Shown in pieces: positions 25,718 through 33,329 of a stretch of 64,000 nucleotides of DNA; position 1 is the first letter of the stretch; the number at the start of each line of letters is the position of its first letter. The translations under genes and the position numbers were made by a program. The notes below the pieces were generated by a model. That model did not search any database. It was not told the DNA's origin and saw nothing but the letters and a program-made list of their open reading frames with translations. Location: the NCBI RefSeq assembly GCF_001652725.1, contig NZ_LWHJ01000030.1, forward strand, positions 62,001 to 126,000, written 5' to 3'. Origin of the DNA: Pedobacter psychrophilus. GTDB taxonomy: Bacteria > Bacteroidota > Bacteroidia > Sphingobacteriales > Sphingobacteriaceae.

Positions 25718-26899
25718 TTAATTCAATTTTTGATAAGTGCGCCACCATAAATCTGGCATTTCTCCGGCTATAGCCAACTGATAATCATCATATAAGCAAG
25801 GAACCAAATGATAACGTTCGTTTTTAGAACCCATTGTAGGATACGGCACTTGCATCCACCACCTGTCTGTTTTTTTACTTTTTATAAAGATAAGCTCATG
25901 GGCATCATCTTGTAAACTAGTTTTGTAAATGGTATAATCTGTTTTTGGTTGCAATGGAATATCTTTTTTCCGATTGTAAAATCCATCTAAAAAGCACCAA
26001 ACCATCTGTGCTAGCAACATCGCTGTTTGTCCATTTTGATCATAAGCAGGATTAAATTCATAAAATCCTATTGAGCTTAATTTATCGCTATAACCAGCAT
26101 ATCTTGCTAACTGACAAGCTTCTTCACCATAAAAACCGTTTGGACTAGCATTGCCATTTGCCATTGCGTCAGAAGCTCTAATACTAGAAATATCAAAACT
26201 TATCATATCCGCATTTCTGATGACAGGTTCTGCAATATGAATGGCACCGCTTATTTCTCCAAGTCGTTGCGCATCAAAAAATAGCTTATCCATTACCCGC
26301 AAACTATCCTGGTTAATATAATAAGTCTGGAAACCCAAATTGCTAAAGTTGAAAAGGTAATTTGGTTGATGTAAAAATATTTTATTTAAATAGGAAATAG
26401 AATTGGTAACAATCGTGTCTTCAGCAGATTCATCTAAATCAAAATGAGAATCAATTACTACCAGATCTACTTTTTGCTCCAACACTTCATACGCCATATA
26501 TTGTGCATAAGTAAGGTCTTGGCTTCCGCCGATGATAAGTGGAAAAATATTGAGTTTTATTAGCTCGGAAACAACCATTTTAAGAGCTATATAAGTATCA
26601 GAAACTTTTTCTCCAGCTTTGATATTTCCTAGATCAACAATTTTAGATTTAAAATTTCCCTCATTTAAACTGTATAGCTTTTCTCTTACATAATCTGGTC
26701 CTAATGCGCAACCTTGATTATTTATAGCGCCTCTATCATCTAAAACACCAATTATTGCTATATCAAATTTACGCTCCTCCAAATCAGGAAAAGCTTGTTC
26801 ATAAACCTCAATTTTAACCCCTAAATGACTGGCATAATAGCCATCTTTTGGAGTAATTTTAGATACATTAATGGGAGAAAAAAAATCGGCTAAAGACAT
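25718..26899 (-). CDS. Arginase/formimidoylglutamase-fold protein with altered metal site
   Basis: A 393-residue member of the ureohydrolase family. The overall pattern is clear: FPLIIGGSQDLTYAQY (residues 119-134), VVIDSHFDLDESAED (148-162) and MISFDISSIRASDA (232-245). The canonical dimanganese ligands are GG(D/G)H, DxHxD and SxDxD. Here the first His is Gln127, Asp150/His152/Asp154 are kept, and of the last pair Asp236 is kept but the second is Ser238. Each metal position thus loses one ligand, so ordinary arginase, agmatinase or formiminoglutamase activity is doubtful. Genomes usually label such proteins formimidoylglutamase. No histidine-degradation genes are near. Its stop abuts the ATG of the thioredoxin gene. 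Confidence 0.8.
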   Translation of the reverse strand: MSLADFFSPINVSKITPKDGYYASHLGVKIEVYEQAFPDLEERKFDIAIIGVLDDRGAINNQGCALGPDYVREKLYSLNEGNFKSKIVDLGNIKAGEKVSDTYIALKMVVSELIKLNIFPLIIGGSQDLTYAQYMAYEVLEQKVDLVVIDSHFDLDESAEDTIVTNSISYLNKIFLHQPNYLFNFSNLGFQTYYINQDSLRVMDKLFFDAQRLGEISGAIHIAEPVIRNADMISFDISSIRASDAMANGNASPNGFYGEEACQLARYAGYSDKLSSIGFYEFNPAYDQNGQTAMLLAQMVWCFLDGFYNRKKDIPLQPKTDYTIYKTSLQDDAHELIFIKSKKTDRWWMQVPYPTMGSKNERYHLVPCLYDDYQLAIAGEMPDLWWRTYQKLN

Positions 26900-26969
26900 A
26901 TTAAAACAATTCTTTCAAATATCTATTTTTTAAATTAAATGAGGGATAAGATTTAATTTTTTATTCTAT

Positions 26970-26977
26970 TACCTTTG
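26970..26977 (+). promoter_or_regulatory. -7 promoter element for the epimerase-like gene
   Basis: TACCTTTG fits TAnnTTTG and lies 28 bases before the ATG at 27006, in the divergent gap with the arginase-fold gene. Confidence 0.55.
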
Positions 26978-27005
26978 AATGGATAAGAAATGATAAGCCT
27001 ATAAA

Positions 27006-27980
27006 ATGATATTAATAACAGGAGCAACAGGGTTTTTGGGTACAGAATTGGCTTTTCAGCTTTTACAAACGGAAACAAAAATTAGATGTGCCAAAAGGGA
27101 GCATTCAAAAATTCCGCTTAAACTTAATCCTTATGCAAATAATATCGAATGGGTTAACGCAGATATTTTAGATTTATCAGATTTAGCTGAAGCTTTTAAG
27201 GATGTTACAAAAGTTTTTCATTGTGCAGCTTTAGTTTCTTTTGAAACAGATTTAAAAAAGAAAATGCTTGCTGTAAACGCAGAAGGAACTGCAAATGTGG
27301 TTAATCTTTGCATAGAAAATAACATTGAAAAGTTAGTTCATGTAAGCTCTATTGCTGCCATTGGAGAAGCCAAAGGCGATGAATTGATAACAGAAAAAAA
27401 TTTTTGGGAAGGTTTTGAAAATCATGATGGGTATGCCGTTTCTAAATACCGCGGAGAAATGGAGGTTTGGCGAGGAATAAATGAAGGGTTAAATGCAGTA
27501 ATCGTTAATCCCTCAGTTATTATTGGCGAAGATGCAGGAAAAGAAGGCAGTGGGGCAATTTTTGAAACTATTAGAAATGGTTTTAAATATTATACCCAAG
27601 GTGGGACAGGTTTTGTGGATGTTAAAGATGTTGCAAAAACTATGATTTTATTGATGACTGGTGATATTGTTAATGAGCGTTTCATTTTAAATTCTGAAAA
27701 TATCAGCTATAAAGATTTATTTGCTAAAACTGCCCAAATTTTTGGTTTACCAATCCCTGAAAAGGAGGCAAAACCTTGGATGTTAAATATGGCTTGGCGA
27801 TTAACAGCATTAAAAAACTGGATTACTAAATCTAAAGGTGGGCTAAATAAAGCAACTGCAAATAACGCCTCAAAGATGAGTGCTTATAGTAACGATAAAA
27901 TAAAATCTGCTTTAAACTTTGATTTTATTCCTCTTCAAGAATCGATTACCAAAATCGCAAACAGTCTAAAATCTGCTTAA
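27006..27980 (+). CDS. NAD(P)-dependent epimerase/dehydratase-family protein
   Basis: Extended short-chain dehydrogenase of 324 residues. The N-terminal nucleotide-binding motif is ILITGATGFLGTELAFQLL, and the catalytic Tyr-Lys pair is in HDGYAVSKYRGEMEVWRG (YxxxK). The motif VNPSVIIGEDAG and the later VDVKDVAKTMILLM are typical of dihydroflavonol-reductase/3-beta-HSD-like members. The substrate cannot be predicted: such genes occur in lipid, sugar and quinone pathways. It lies 63 bp upstream of the phosphatase gene on the same strand and may be co-transcribed with it. Confidence 0.88.
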   Translation: MILITGATGFLGTELAFQLLQTETKIRCAKREHSKIPLKLNPYANNIEWVNADILDLSDLAEAFKDVTKVFHCAALVSFETDLKKKMLAVNAEGTANVVNLCIENNIEKLVHVSSIAAIGEAKGDELITEKNFWEGFENHDGYAVSKYRGEMEVWRGINEGLNAVIVNPSVIIGEDAGKEGSGAIFETIRNGFKYYTQGGTGFVDVKDVAKTMILLMTGDIVNERFILNSENISYKDLFAKTAQIFGLPIPEKEAKPWMLNMAWRLTALKNWITKSKGGLNKATANNASKMSAYSNDKIKSALNFDFIPLQESITKIANSLKSA

Positions 27981-28043
27981 ATATCAATTAAATTAGCTTT
28001 TGCTAAATGATTTATGCAATTTTAGGGCTTAATAATAATTGCT

Positions 28044-29333
28044 TTGAAGCCATATTTCATTATAGATTTTGATAGTACTTTTACGCAGGTAGAAGCTTTA
28101 GACGAGTTAGCCCGTATTTCTCTTAAAAATCATCCTGATAGGGAAATTATTTATCAAAAGATTGAAGATTTAACTAATCTAGCCATGGAAGGCAAGCTTT
28201 CTTTTTCAGAGAGTTTGGCAGGCAGGGTTAAGCTTTTAAATGCAAAAAAATCGCATTTAGATTTATTGGTAAAGCATTTGAAGAAAAAAGTTTCTTCCTC
28301 TTTCACTAGAAATAAGGCATTTTTCAAAAAACATGCAGACGAAGTTTTAATTGTTTCTGGTGGTTTTAAAGAGTTTATCACACCTGTAGTTACACCTTTT
28401 CACATCAAAAAGAAAAATATTTACGCCAATACTTTTGTTTTTGATGCCGATGATAATATTGTTGGTTACGATGAAGAAAACCCATTATCGCAAGAAAATG
28501 GAAAAGTAAAGCTGATGAAACAAATGCCATTAACAGGCGATATTTATGGTATTGGCGATGGTCATTCTGATTTTCAGTTGAAAGAATCAGGAATGATTAA
28601 AAAGTTTTTCGCCTTTACAGAAAATATTGAACGCAAAGCAGTAATGGAAAAAGCGGACCATGTTGCTGCCAGTTTTGATGAGTTTTTATATGTGAATGAT
28701 TTACCACAAGCTATTTCTTATCCTAAAAATCGGATTCTTTGTTTGTTGGTAGGAGATGTTCCTCAAGAAAGTATCGATTATTTAAAGAAAGACGGTTTTT
28801 CTATTCGTCATAAAGCAACTTTTGAAGATAAATATGTAAAAGATGTTGGAATGCTTTTATTGGGAGATGGTGAAACCATTTCTGATAATGTTTTGAAGCA
28901 AGCGGTTAAGTTGAAAACTTTAGGATATTGGGGAAATGCTAAGGATAAAATCAATCTTTCTATTTGTACAGAAATGGGAATGGTAGTTTTTGATAGTTTA
29001 AAAACTCCCAATAATAAAACGCTTATTGCCAAAAGAATGGCAGATTTTATCAATACAGGAACTACTTTTAGAAGCACAAATTTTCCAAATTTACAACTTC
29101 CAAAAATTGCTGGCTCATTCCGATTAATTCATATCCATAGAAATGTGCCGGGTATTATGGCAAAGATAACCAAGGTTTTAGCCAAACATGAAATCAATAT
29201 TTTAGGTCAGTTTTTAATGACTAACACCCAAATTGGTTATGTAATTACTGATACTGATACTAGCTATGATAAAGAATTATTAAAGGAATTACGGAAGATT
29301 GAAAATACAATAAAGTTTAGGGTTTTGTATTAA
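28044..29333 (+). CDS. HAD phosphoserine phosphatase fused to a truncated PGDH remnant and ACT domain
   Basis: Residues 1-215 are a phosphoserine-phosphatase-like HAD domain: IIDFDSTFTQVE (nucleophile Asp8, acid Asp10), IVSGGFKEF (105-111) and GIGDGHSDFQL (169-179). Residues about 228-345 resemble the outer parts of 3-phosphoglycerate dehydrogenase (ILCLLVGDVPQESIDYLKKD, then FINTGTTFRSTNFPNLQLP), but the NAD-binding Rossmann domain expected between them is absent. Residues 358-429 are an ACT domain (RLIHIHRNVPGIMAKITKVL) likely to bind serine. Full-length HAD-PGDH fusions in Bacteroidota run to about 630 residues; this is 429. It could be a serine-regulated phosphatase. The start is TTG at 28044. 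Confidence 0.85.
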   Translation: MKPYFIIDFDSTFTQVEALDELARISLKNHPDREIIYQKIEDLTNLAMEGKLSFSESLAGRVKLLNAKKSHLDLLVKHLKKKVSSSFTRNKAFFKKHADEVLIVSGGFKEFITPVVTPFHIKKKNIYANTFVFDADDNIVGYDEENPLSQENGKVKLMKQMPLTGDIYGIGDGHSDFQLKESGMIKKFFAFTENIERKAVMEKADHVAASFDEFLYVNDLPQAISYPKNRILCLLVGDVPQESIDYLKKDGFSIRHKATFEDKYVKDVGMLLLGDGETISDNVLKQAVKLKTLGYWGNAKDKINLSICTEMGMVVFDSLKTPNNKTLIAKRMADFINTGTTFRSTNFPNLQLPKIAGSFRLIHIHRNVPGIMAKITKVLAKHEINILGQFLMTNTQIGYVITDTDTSYDKELLKELRKIENTIKFRVLY

Positions 29334-29363
29334 AGTTGGTTAAACTTTATAATTACTTCCAAA

Positions 29364-30059
29364 TCATTTCCAAATCACAACCTGCCATCTAAAAGCCCAC
29401 ATCCATTTGATAGTATATTTTTGAGCTCCAGCTTTTTGCAAAAGATTTACCAGATCTTTTTTGCTGAAACTCCTCAAAACAGAAAGTTTACTGTCATGCT
29501 TAACCATTGGCGATTTTGAGAATAATTGAGTAAGCAATCCTATAGAATGATATGCAAACGGGTGGCGATGTAAATCATTAATAATTACCGCTTTTTTAGC
29601 GGCGAAAAGCATTTTTTTGATGAGTAAAACCCAGGCATCATCATCAAAATGATGGGTAAATAAACTGCTGATTACTACATCAAATTCGTTTTCTTTAAAA
29701 TTTTCTTTTAAAACATCGGCTAATCTGAAACTTAGATTTGGATAATTTTTATTAGTTTCCATTGCATATTCAACTGCAGATTCAGTAGCGTCCACTCCAA
29801 TAAATCGAAGGTTTAAATTCTGCTTTCTAAAATATTTATCTAAAACTTTTAAGCTATCTCCTCCTCCGCAGCCCCAATCAGAAACTGTATTTCCATTAGA
29901 TAGATTTACTTTTTTAAATGCATCATAAAAAACAGAAAAACCACCTAATAATTTATTGATGGTTTCTAATTCTGCTAAAACTGGGTCAATTTCTTGATGG
30001 TCTAGCGCAAAATTATCCATAATTTCAAGCTCAATACTTCGCTTGCTAAAATCAGGCAT
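29364..30059 (-). CDS. SAM-dependent methyltransferase of the type III PKS cluster
   Basis: A 231-residue class I methyltransferase. The SAM loop is VSDWGCGGGDSLKVLD, strand 2 ends RFIGVDATESAVEYA, and FDVVISSLFTHHFDDDAW plus AVIINDLHRHPFAYH complete the fold. Its ATG overlaps the last 8 bases of the polyketide synthase gene (ATGCCTGA), so translation of the two is coupled and the enzyme most likely methylates the polyketide product. Homologues accompany type III PKS genes in other Bacteroidota. Whether it acts on oxygen or carbon cannot be told. Confidence 0.88.
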   Translation of the reverse strand: MPDFSKRSIELEIMDNFALDHQEIDPVLAELETINKLLGGFSVFYDAFKKVNLSNGNTVSDWGCGGGDSLKVLDKYFRKQNLNLRFIGVDATESAVEYAMETNKNYPNLSFRLADVLKENFKENEFDVVISSLFTHHFDDDAWVLLIKKMLFAAKKAVIINDLHRHPFAYHSIGLLTQLFSKSPMVKHDSKLSVLRSFSKKDLVNLLQKAGAQKYTIKWMWAFRWQVVIWK

Positions 30060-31158
30060 ATTTTAAAATCATGCTTTCAAAAGTTAATCCCGGGCCAAAT
30101 GCAAAACTCATAATTTGTTCCTCAGACTTATTAATTTTTAATTTTTTACTCAATTCTGCCAATACAAAAATCACGGTGGTAGAAGACATATTTCCGAAGT
30201 TTTTCAAAACTGTATAAGCAGGTTCGTTCTGCAATGTAGAAAGCTTAAAAACTTCATCGCACACCTCTAAAATTTTTCTCCCTCCGGGATGTATTGCAAA
30301 AGAACCAATTTCATCAATCGCTAAATTGGCTTTTTTTAAAAGCTTGTCAGCTATGTTTTTAATACCAGATTTTATTTGTTTAGAAACTTTATTTGTCAGC
30401 TGCATCTCAAAGCCATGGTTGCCAATTTTCCACGCCATTTCATTTCTTGCCTCAGTTACCACTTCAGTATAAAAAGAATTAATTTCAAAAAGTTTCTCTT
30501 CTGCGAATTCTTCATTTTTTACAATAACTGCAGATGCACCATCTGCAAAAAGAGAGTTTGCCAACCAATTATCTAAAGTGTTTTCTCTTTGAAAATGTAA
30601 AGTGCAAAGTTCTACATCAACAATCAAAACAGTTGAAGTTGGTTGAGCTCTGCAAATATAATCAGCAACTTTTAATGCATTAAAAGCCCCATAACATCCC
30701 ATAAAATTAATGCAAGTACGTTCAACAGAAACATTTAAACCTAATTTTTCTACAATTTCTATATCCAAACCAGGAGCGTACATTCCTGTACAGCTTACCG
30801 TGATTAAATGTGTAACCGTTTTTTTATCAAAGTTTTTAAGGTTTTTTGTGCAATCCTCAATCGCCGTAAGGCTTAAATTTAGGGCATGCGATTGAAAGAT
30901 ATCTCCTCTTTTAGAAGTTGTAGGAAAAGGTTCTAAGCCTAAATCGTTGCCAAAAAAATCATAATCGCCTCTTTCTTTTCCAAAATCATTTAAAACAGAA
31001 TGGCGAAAATCAATTCCTGAACCTTTGTAAAGTGATTCTAAGCGACGGGAATTATTATCATCTAGTTGATGAGCATCCTTCATGAAACTAAAAATCTGCT
31101 CTTGAGAAAACTTATTTGAAGGGTTGCTTGTCCCAATTGCCGAAATAATGCTGCCCAT
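30052..31158 (-). CDS. Type III polyketide synthase (chalcone/stilbene synthase family)
   Basis: Homodimeric ketosynthase that extends an acyl-CoA starter with malonyl-CoA and cyclises the product to a pyrone or phenol. The 368-residue protein has the full catalytic triad: Cys155 in NFMGCYGAFNALK, His290 in FAIHPGGRKIL and Asn323 in VLKNFGNMSSTTV. The C-terminal signature SFAFGPGLTFE is also present. VSCTGMYAPGLDIEIVEKLG is the usual block before the nucleophile. It is the first gene of a two-gene operon with the methyltransferase and is divergent from a UbiA-like prenyltransferase. The starter and the number of extensions are unknown; alkylresorcinols, alkylpyrones or quinone precursors are the usual products of such bacterial enzymes. 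Confidence 0.95.
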   Translation of the reverse strand: MGSIISAIGTSNPSNKFSQEQIFSFMKDAHQLDDNNSRRLESLYKGSGIDFRHSVLNDFGKERGDYDFFGNDLGLEPFPTTSKRGDIFQSHALNLSLTAIEDCTKNLKNFDKKTVTHLITVSCTGMYAPGLDIEIVEKLGLNVSVERTCINFMGCYGAFNALKVADYICRAQPTSTVLIVDVELCTLHFQRENTLDNWLANSLFADGASAVIVKNEEFAEEKLFEINSFYTEVVTEARNEMAWKIGNHGFEMQLTNKVSKQIKSGIKNIADKLLKKANLAIDEIGSFAIHPGGRKILEVCDEVFKLSTLQNEPAYTVLKNFGNMSSTTVIFVLAELSKKLKINKSEEQIMSFAFGPGLTFESMILKYA

Positions 31159-31197
31159 CTAATCTATTTTTATAAATTTAATCGTTTATCTGAAATA

Positions 31198-32067
31198 ATG
31201 AAATCTGAAAGGTTAAAATCTGTTTTTCTACACCTGCGTCTTCCTTTTTCACTTTTGCTTTTGCCCGTTTATCTTTTTGCCTTAAGTGCCGCACCAAATG
31301 TTAACAATACTCATGCCTTACTGGTTTTTGTAATCCTGCATTTCTTTATTTATCCTGCTAGCAACGGTTATAACAGCTATTTTGATAAAGATGAAGATAG
31401 CATTGCGCTCATTAAAAATCCTCCAAAAGTAAATTACTCCTTATATATTACGTCAATTTGCTTAGAATGGATTGGTGCAAGCTTGGCTTTATTGGTTAGT
31501 ATTCAGTTTTGTATAGGGGTAATTATTTTCAATTCTCTTTCCAAAGCTTATAGCCATTCTTCTGTGAGGTTAAAAAAATATCCAATCATCAGTTTTTTAG
31601 TGGTATTTATTTTTCAGGGAGGGTTTATATTTCTATTGTGTTACGGTGCAATTTCTAATTCTTTTTTTGGCTTTAAAGCCGATGAATATTTAGCGGCATC
31701 TATTTGTTCATGTTTAATTGGAGCTTCTTACCCAATAACACAAATTTACCAGCATCAGGAAGATGGCAAAAGAGGCGATAAAACGCTGAGCATTTTGCTT
31801 GGATATAAAGGCTCATTTATATTTTCGGGAATTGTATTTTTTATCGGCTTAAGCCTGATGTTTTTATATTGGCAATTACAAAACGATTTAATAAATTTTT
31901 ATGTTTTTGCCATCATGGGGATTCCAATTTTAACTTATTTTATCTGGTGGTTTTATAAAGTGATAAAAGATATTAAGCATGCAAACTTCAGAAATACCAT
32001 GCGAATGACAATGATTAGTGGCCTAACCATGTTAATCTATTTTACTTGGCTTGTATTTGTTTCTTAA
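31198..32067 (+). CDS. UbiA-family prenyltransferase
   Basis: Integral membrane aromatic prenyltransferase of 289 residues with about eight hydrophobic spans. The first Asp-rich motif is NGYNSYFDKDEDS (around residues 59-71) and the second is QIYQHQEDGKRGDKTLSILL (around 183-202), the Mg-diphosphate-binding pair of the superfamily, here with a slightly atypical first motif. It is transcribed divergently from the type III PKS gene with only 39 bp between start codons, so it is probably co-regulated and could prenylate the polyketide phenol. It overlaps the convergent gene at 32042 by 26 bp. A role in menaquinone or haem synthesis is less likely given the neighbours. Confidence 0.87.
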   Translation: MKSERLKSVFLHLRLPFSLLLLPVYLFALSAAPNVNNTHALLVFVILHFFIYPASNGYNSYFDKDEDSIALIKNPPKVNYSLYITSICLEWIGASLALLVSIQFCIGVIIFNSLSKAYSHSSVRLKKYPIISFLVVFIFQGGFIFLLCYGAISNSFFGFKADEYLAASICSCLIGASYPITQIYQHQEDGKRGDKTLSILLGYKGSFIFSGIVFFIGLSLMFLYWQLQNDLINFYVFAIMGIPILTYFIWWFYKVIKDIKHANFRNTMRMTMISGLTMLIYFTWLVFVS

Positions 32068-32485
32068 TTTTTAAGATGTATTCTTCTGGGAAATTTTGAG
32101 AGTGAGCAGCTGCAATTATTCCGTTTATATACTTTTCTTGAGGATGGATGTTGTTTTCGCAATGGCTACAAATAAATGCAAAAGCTTTTAATGTTTCTTT
32201 TTCTGTAATGATTTCAAACTCCTGTAAAATATACTCAGGCTCGGTAGCTGATAATTGCTCAAATTTGTTTTTGTGGATTTGATAAAGCAAACCTAAAGTA
32301 TATTCATTTTCAATGGGTTGTAAATTTCCTCTAGCGCTACCATCAGGGTTTTTACGATTAAAGCGTAAAGCATAATTTTTTAATTCGCCTTTGCAAAGAA
32401 TTTCTACAGGTTCATTTACCCTAAACTCAACTAAAGCTGGGTTTAATCCACTGCCATAACCGAAGTATAAAAAACTATTTTCCAT
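32042..32485 (-). CDS. Gamma-glutamylcyclotransferase-like protein
   Basis: A 147-residue protein of the AIG2/GGCT fold: LYFGYGSGLNPALVEFRV carries the substrate-binding YGS loop at the N-terminus, then ALRFNRKNPDGSARGNLQP and YTLGLLYQIHKNKFEQL. The family cleaves gamma-glutamyl bonds to 5-oxoproline. The catalytic glutamate expected after the YxI/V segment would be the Glu of ATEPEYILQ. Its 3' end overlaps the UbiA gene tail by 26 bp in convergent orientation. It is tightly followed upstream by the HD-domain gene (adjacent stop and start), so both form one unit. Confidence 0.8.
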   Translation of the reverse strand: MENSFLYFGYGSGLNPALVEFRVNEPVEILCKGELKNYALRFNRKNPDGSARGNLQPIENEYTLGLLYQIHKNKFEQLSATEPEYILQEFEIITEKETLKAFAFICSHCENNIHPQEKYINGIIAAAHSQNFPEEYILKIKKQIQAK

Positions 32486-33133
32486 TTATTTTTGGCCTTC
32501 CCATTCTTGGTAAAACTGGGTCAAATATTGCTCCATAAACTGATGACGTTGTTCGGCAATTCTTTTCCCTGTTAAGGTATTCATTTTATCTTTCAACAAC
32601 AATAATTTCTCGTAAAAATGATTAATAGTTGGGGCCGTAGTGTTTTTGTAAGCTTCTTTGCTTTGATTTATAACGGGTTTAATATCAGGATTATACAATT
32701 CTCTGTTTTTAAAACCACCATAAGTAAAAGCCCTGGCAATACCAATAGCGCCAATAGCATCCAATCTATCTGCATCTTGTACTACTAACATTTCTGGCGA
32801 AGTAAAACTGATTTCACCAAGACTGCTTTTAAAGGACATATTTCTGATAATTTGCTGAACGTGGATGATTTTGTTTTCTTCAACGGAAATAGATTTTAAA
32901 AATTCTCTGGCTTTTTGCGGACCAATTTCTTCATCTCCATCATTAAATTTTGCATCGGCAATATCATGCAACAAAGCAGCAAATTCTACAATTTCTAAAT
33001 CAACTTTTTCTTCTAATGCTATGGCTTTCGCCGATTTATAAACACGTTCTATATGCCACCAATCATGTCCAGCTTCTGCATTTTGAAGTTCTTTTTTTAC
33101 AAATTCGATGGTTTTTTGGATGCTTAAATTCAT
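32486..33133 (-). CDS. HD-domain metal-dependent phosphohydrolase
   Basis: A 215-residue HD hydrolase related to YedJ-like proteins. The metal ligands are visible in order: GHDWWHIERVY (first His/Asp), FAALLHDIADAKF (HD), and VVQDADRLDAIGAIGIARAF (final Asp), with the C-terminal signature TYGGF. Family members act on nucleotides or small phosphate compounds; the natural substrate is unknown. It precedes the gamma-glutamylcyclotransferase gene without a gap. Upstream of its ATG lies a T-run and a CACAAAG-type spacer repeat. Confidence 0.9.
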   Translation of the reverse strand: MNLSIQKTIEFVKKELQNAEAGHDWWHIERVYKSAKAIALEEKVDLEIVEFAALLHDIADAKFNDGDEEIGPQKAREFLKSISVEENKIIHVQQIIRNMSFKSSLGEISFTSPEMLVVQDADRLDAIGAIGIARAFTYGGFKNRELYNPDIKPVINQSKEAYKNTTAPTINHFYEKLLLLKDKMNTLTGKRIAEQRHQFMEQYLTQFYQEWEGQK

Positions 33134-33240
33134 ATTTTTTTTACCACAAAGGGTACATAGTTTTAAATCACAAAGATAACAAAGTTGGTTGGTATTTTTT
33201 TAACCACAAAGGAGGCTGAATGCACAGAGTTGGTGCGATA
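33134..33240. repeat. CACAAAG-type intergenic spacer repeat
   Basis: A direct repeat of about 20 bp (T-run followed by ACCACAAAGG) occurs at 33133-33152 and again at 33193-33212, with two looser copies (ATCACAAAG at 33168-33176, TGCACAGAG at 33221-33229). A degenerate relative with CAGAG spacing is seen at 57349-57395. It holds no open frame worth calling. Confidence 0.55.
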
Positions 33241-33287
33241 AGAAATCCTTAAATGAATAAAATACTGGTTAAAAAAAGTATAAACTT

Positions 33288-33329
33288 AGCAATCAGCTCT
33301 AAGCCTTATGCTTTCCGCTATAAGCTTGG
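33288..33329. repeat. Heptad array, GC-phased
   Basis: Six consecutive 7-mers, AGCAATC, AGCTCTA, AGCCTTA, TGCTTTC, CGCTATA and AGCTTGG, each with GC at positions 2-3. The array ends exactly at the stop codon of the convergent TPR gene. The phase is exact although the other positions vary, as in the sdh spacer array. Confidence 0.75.

Noticed and set aside
28044-29333. The short HAD-ACT protein as a frameshifted pseudogene.
   Set aside because: The frame is continuous from start to stop, with conserved motifs at both ends, so an in-frame deletion or a natural short form is more likely.
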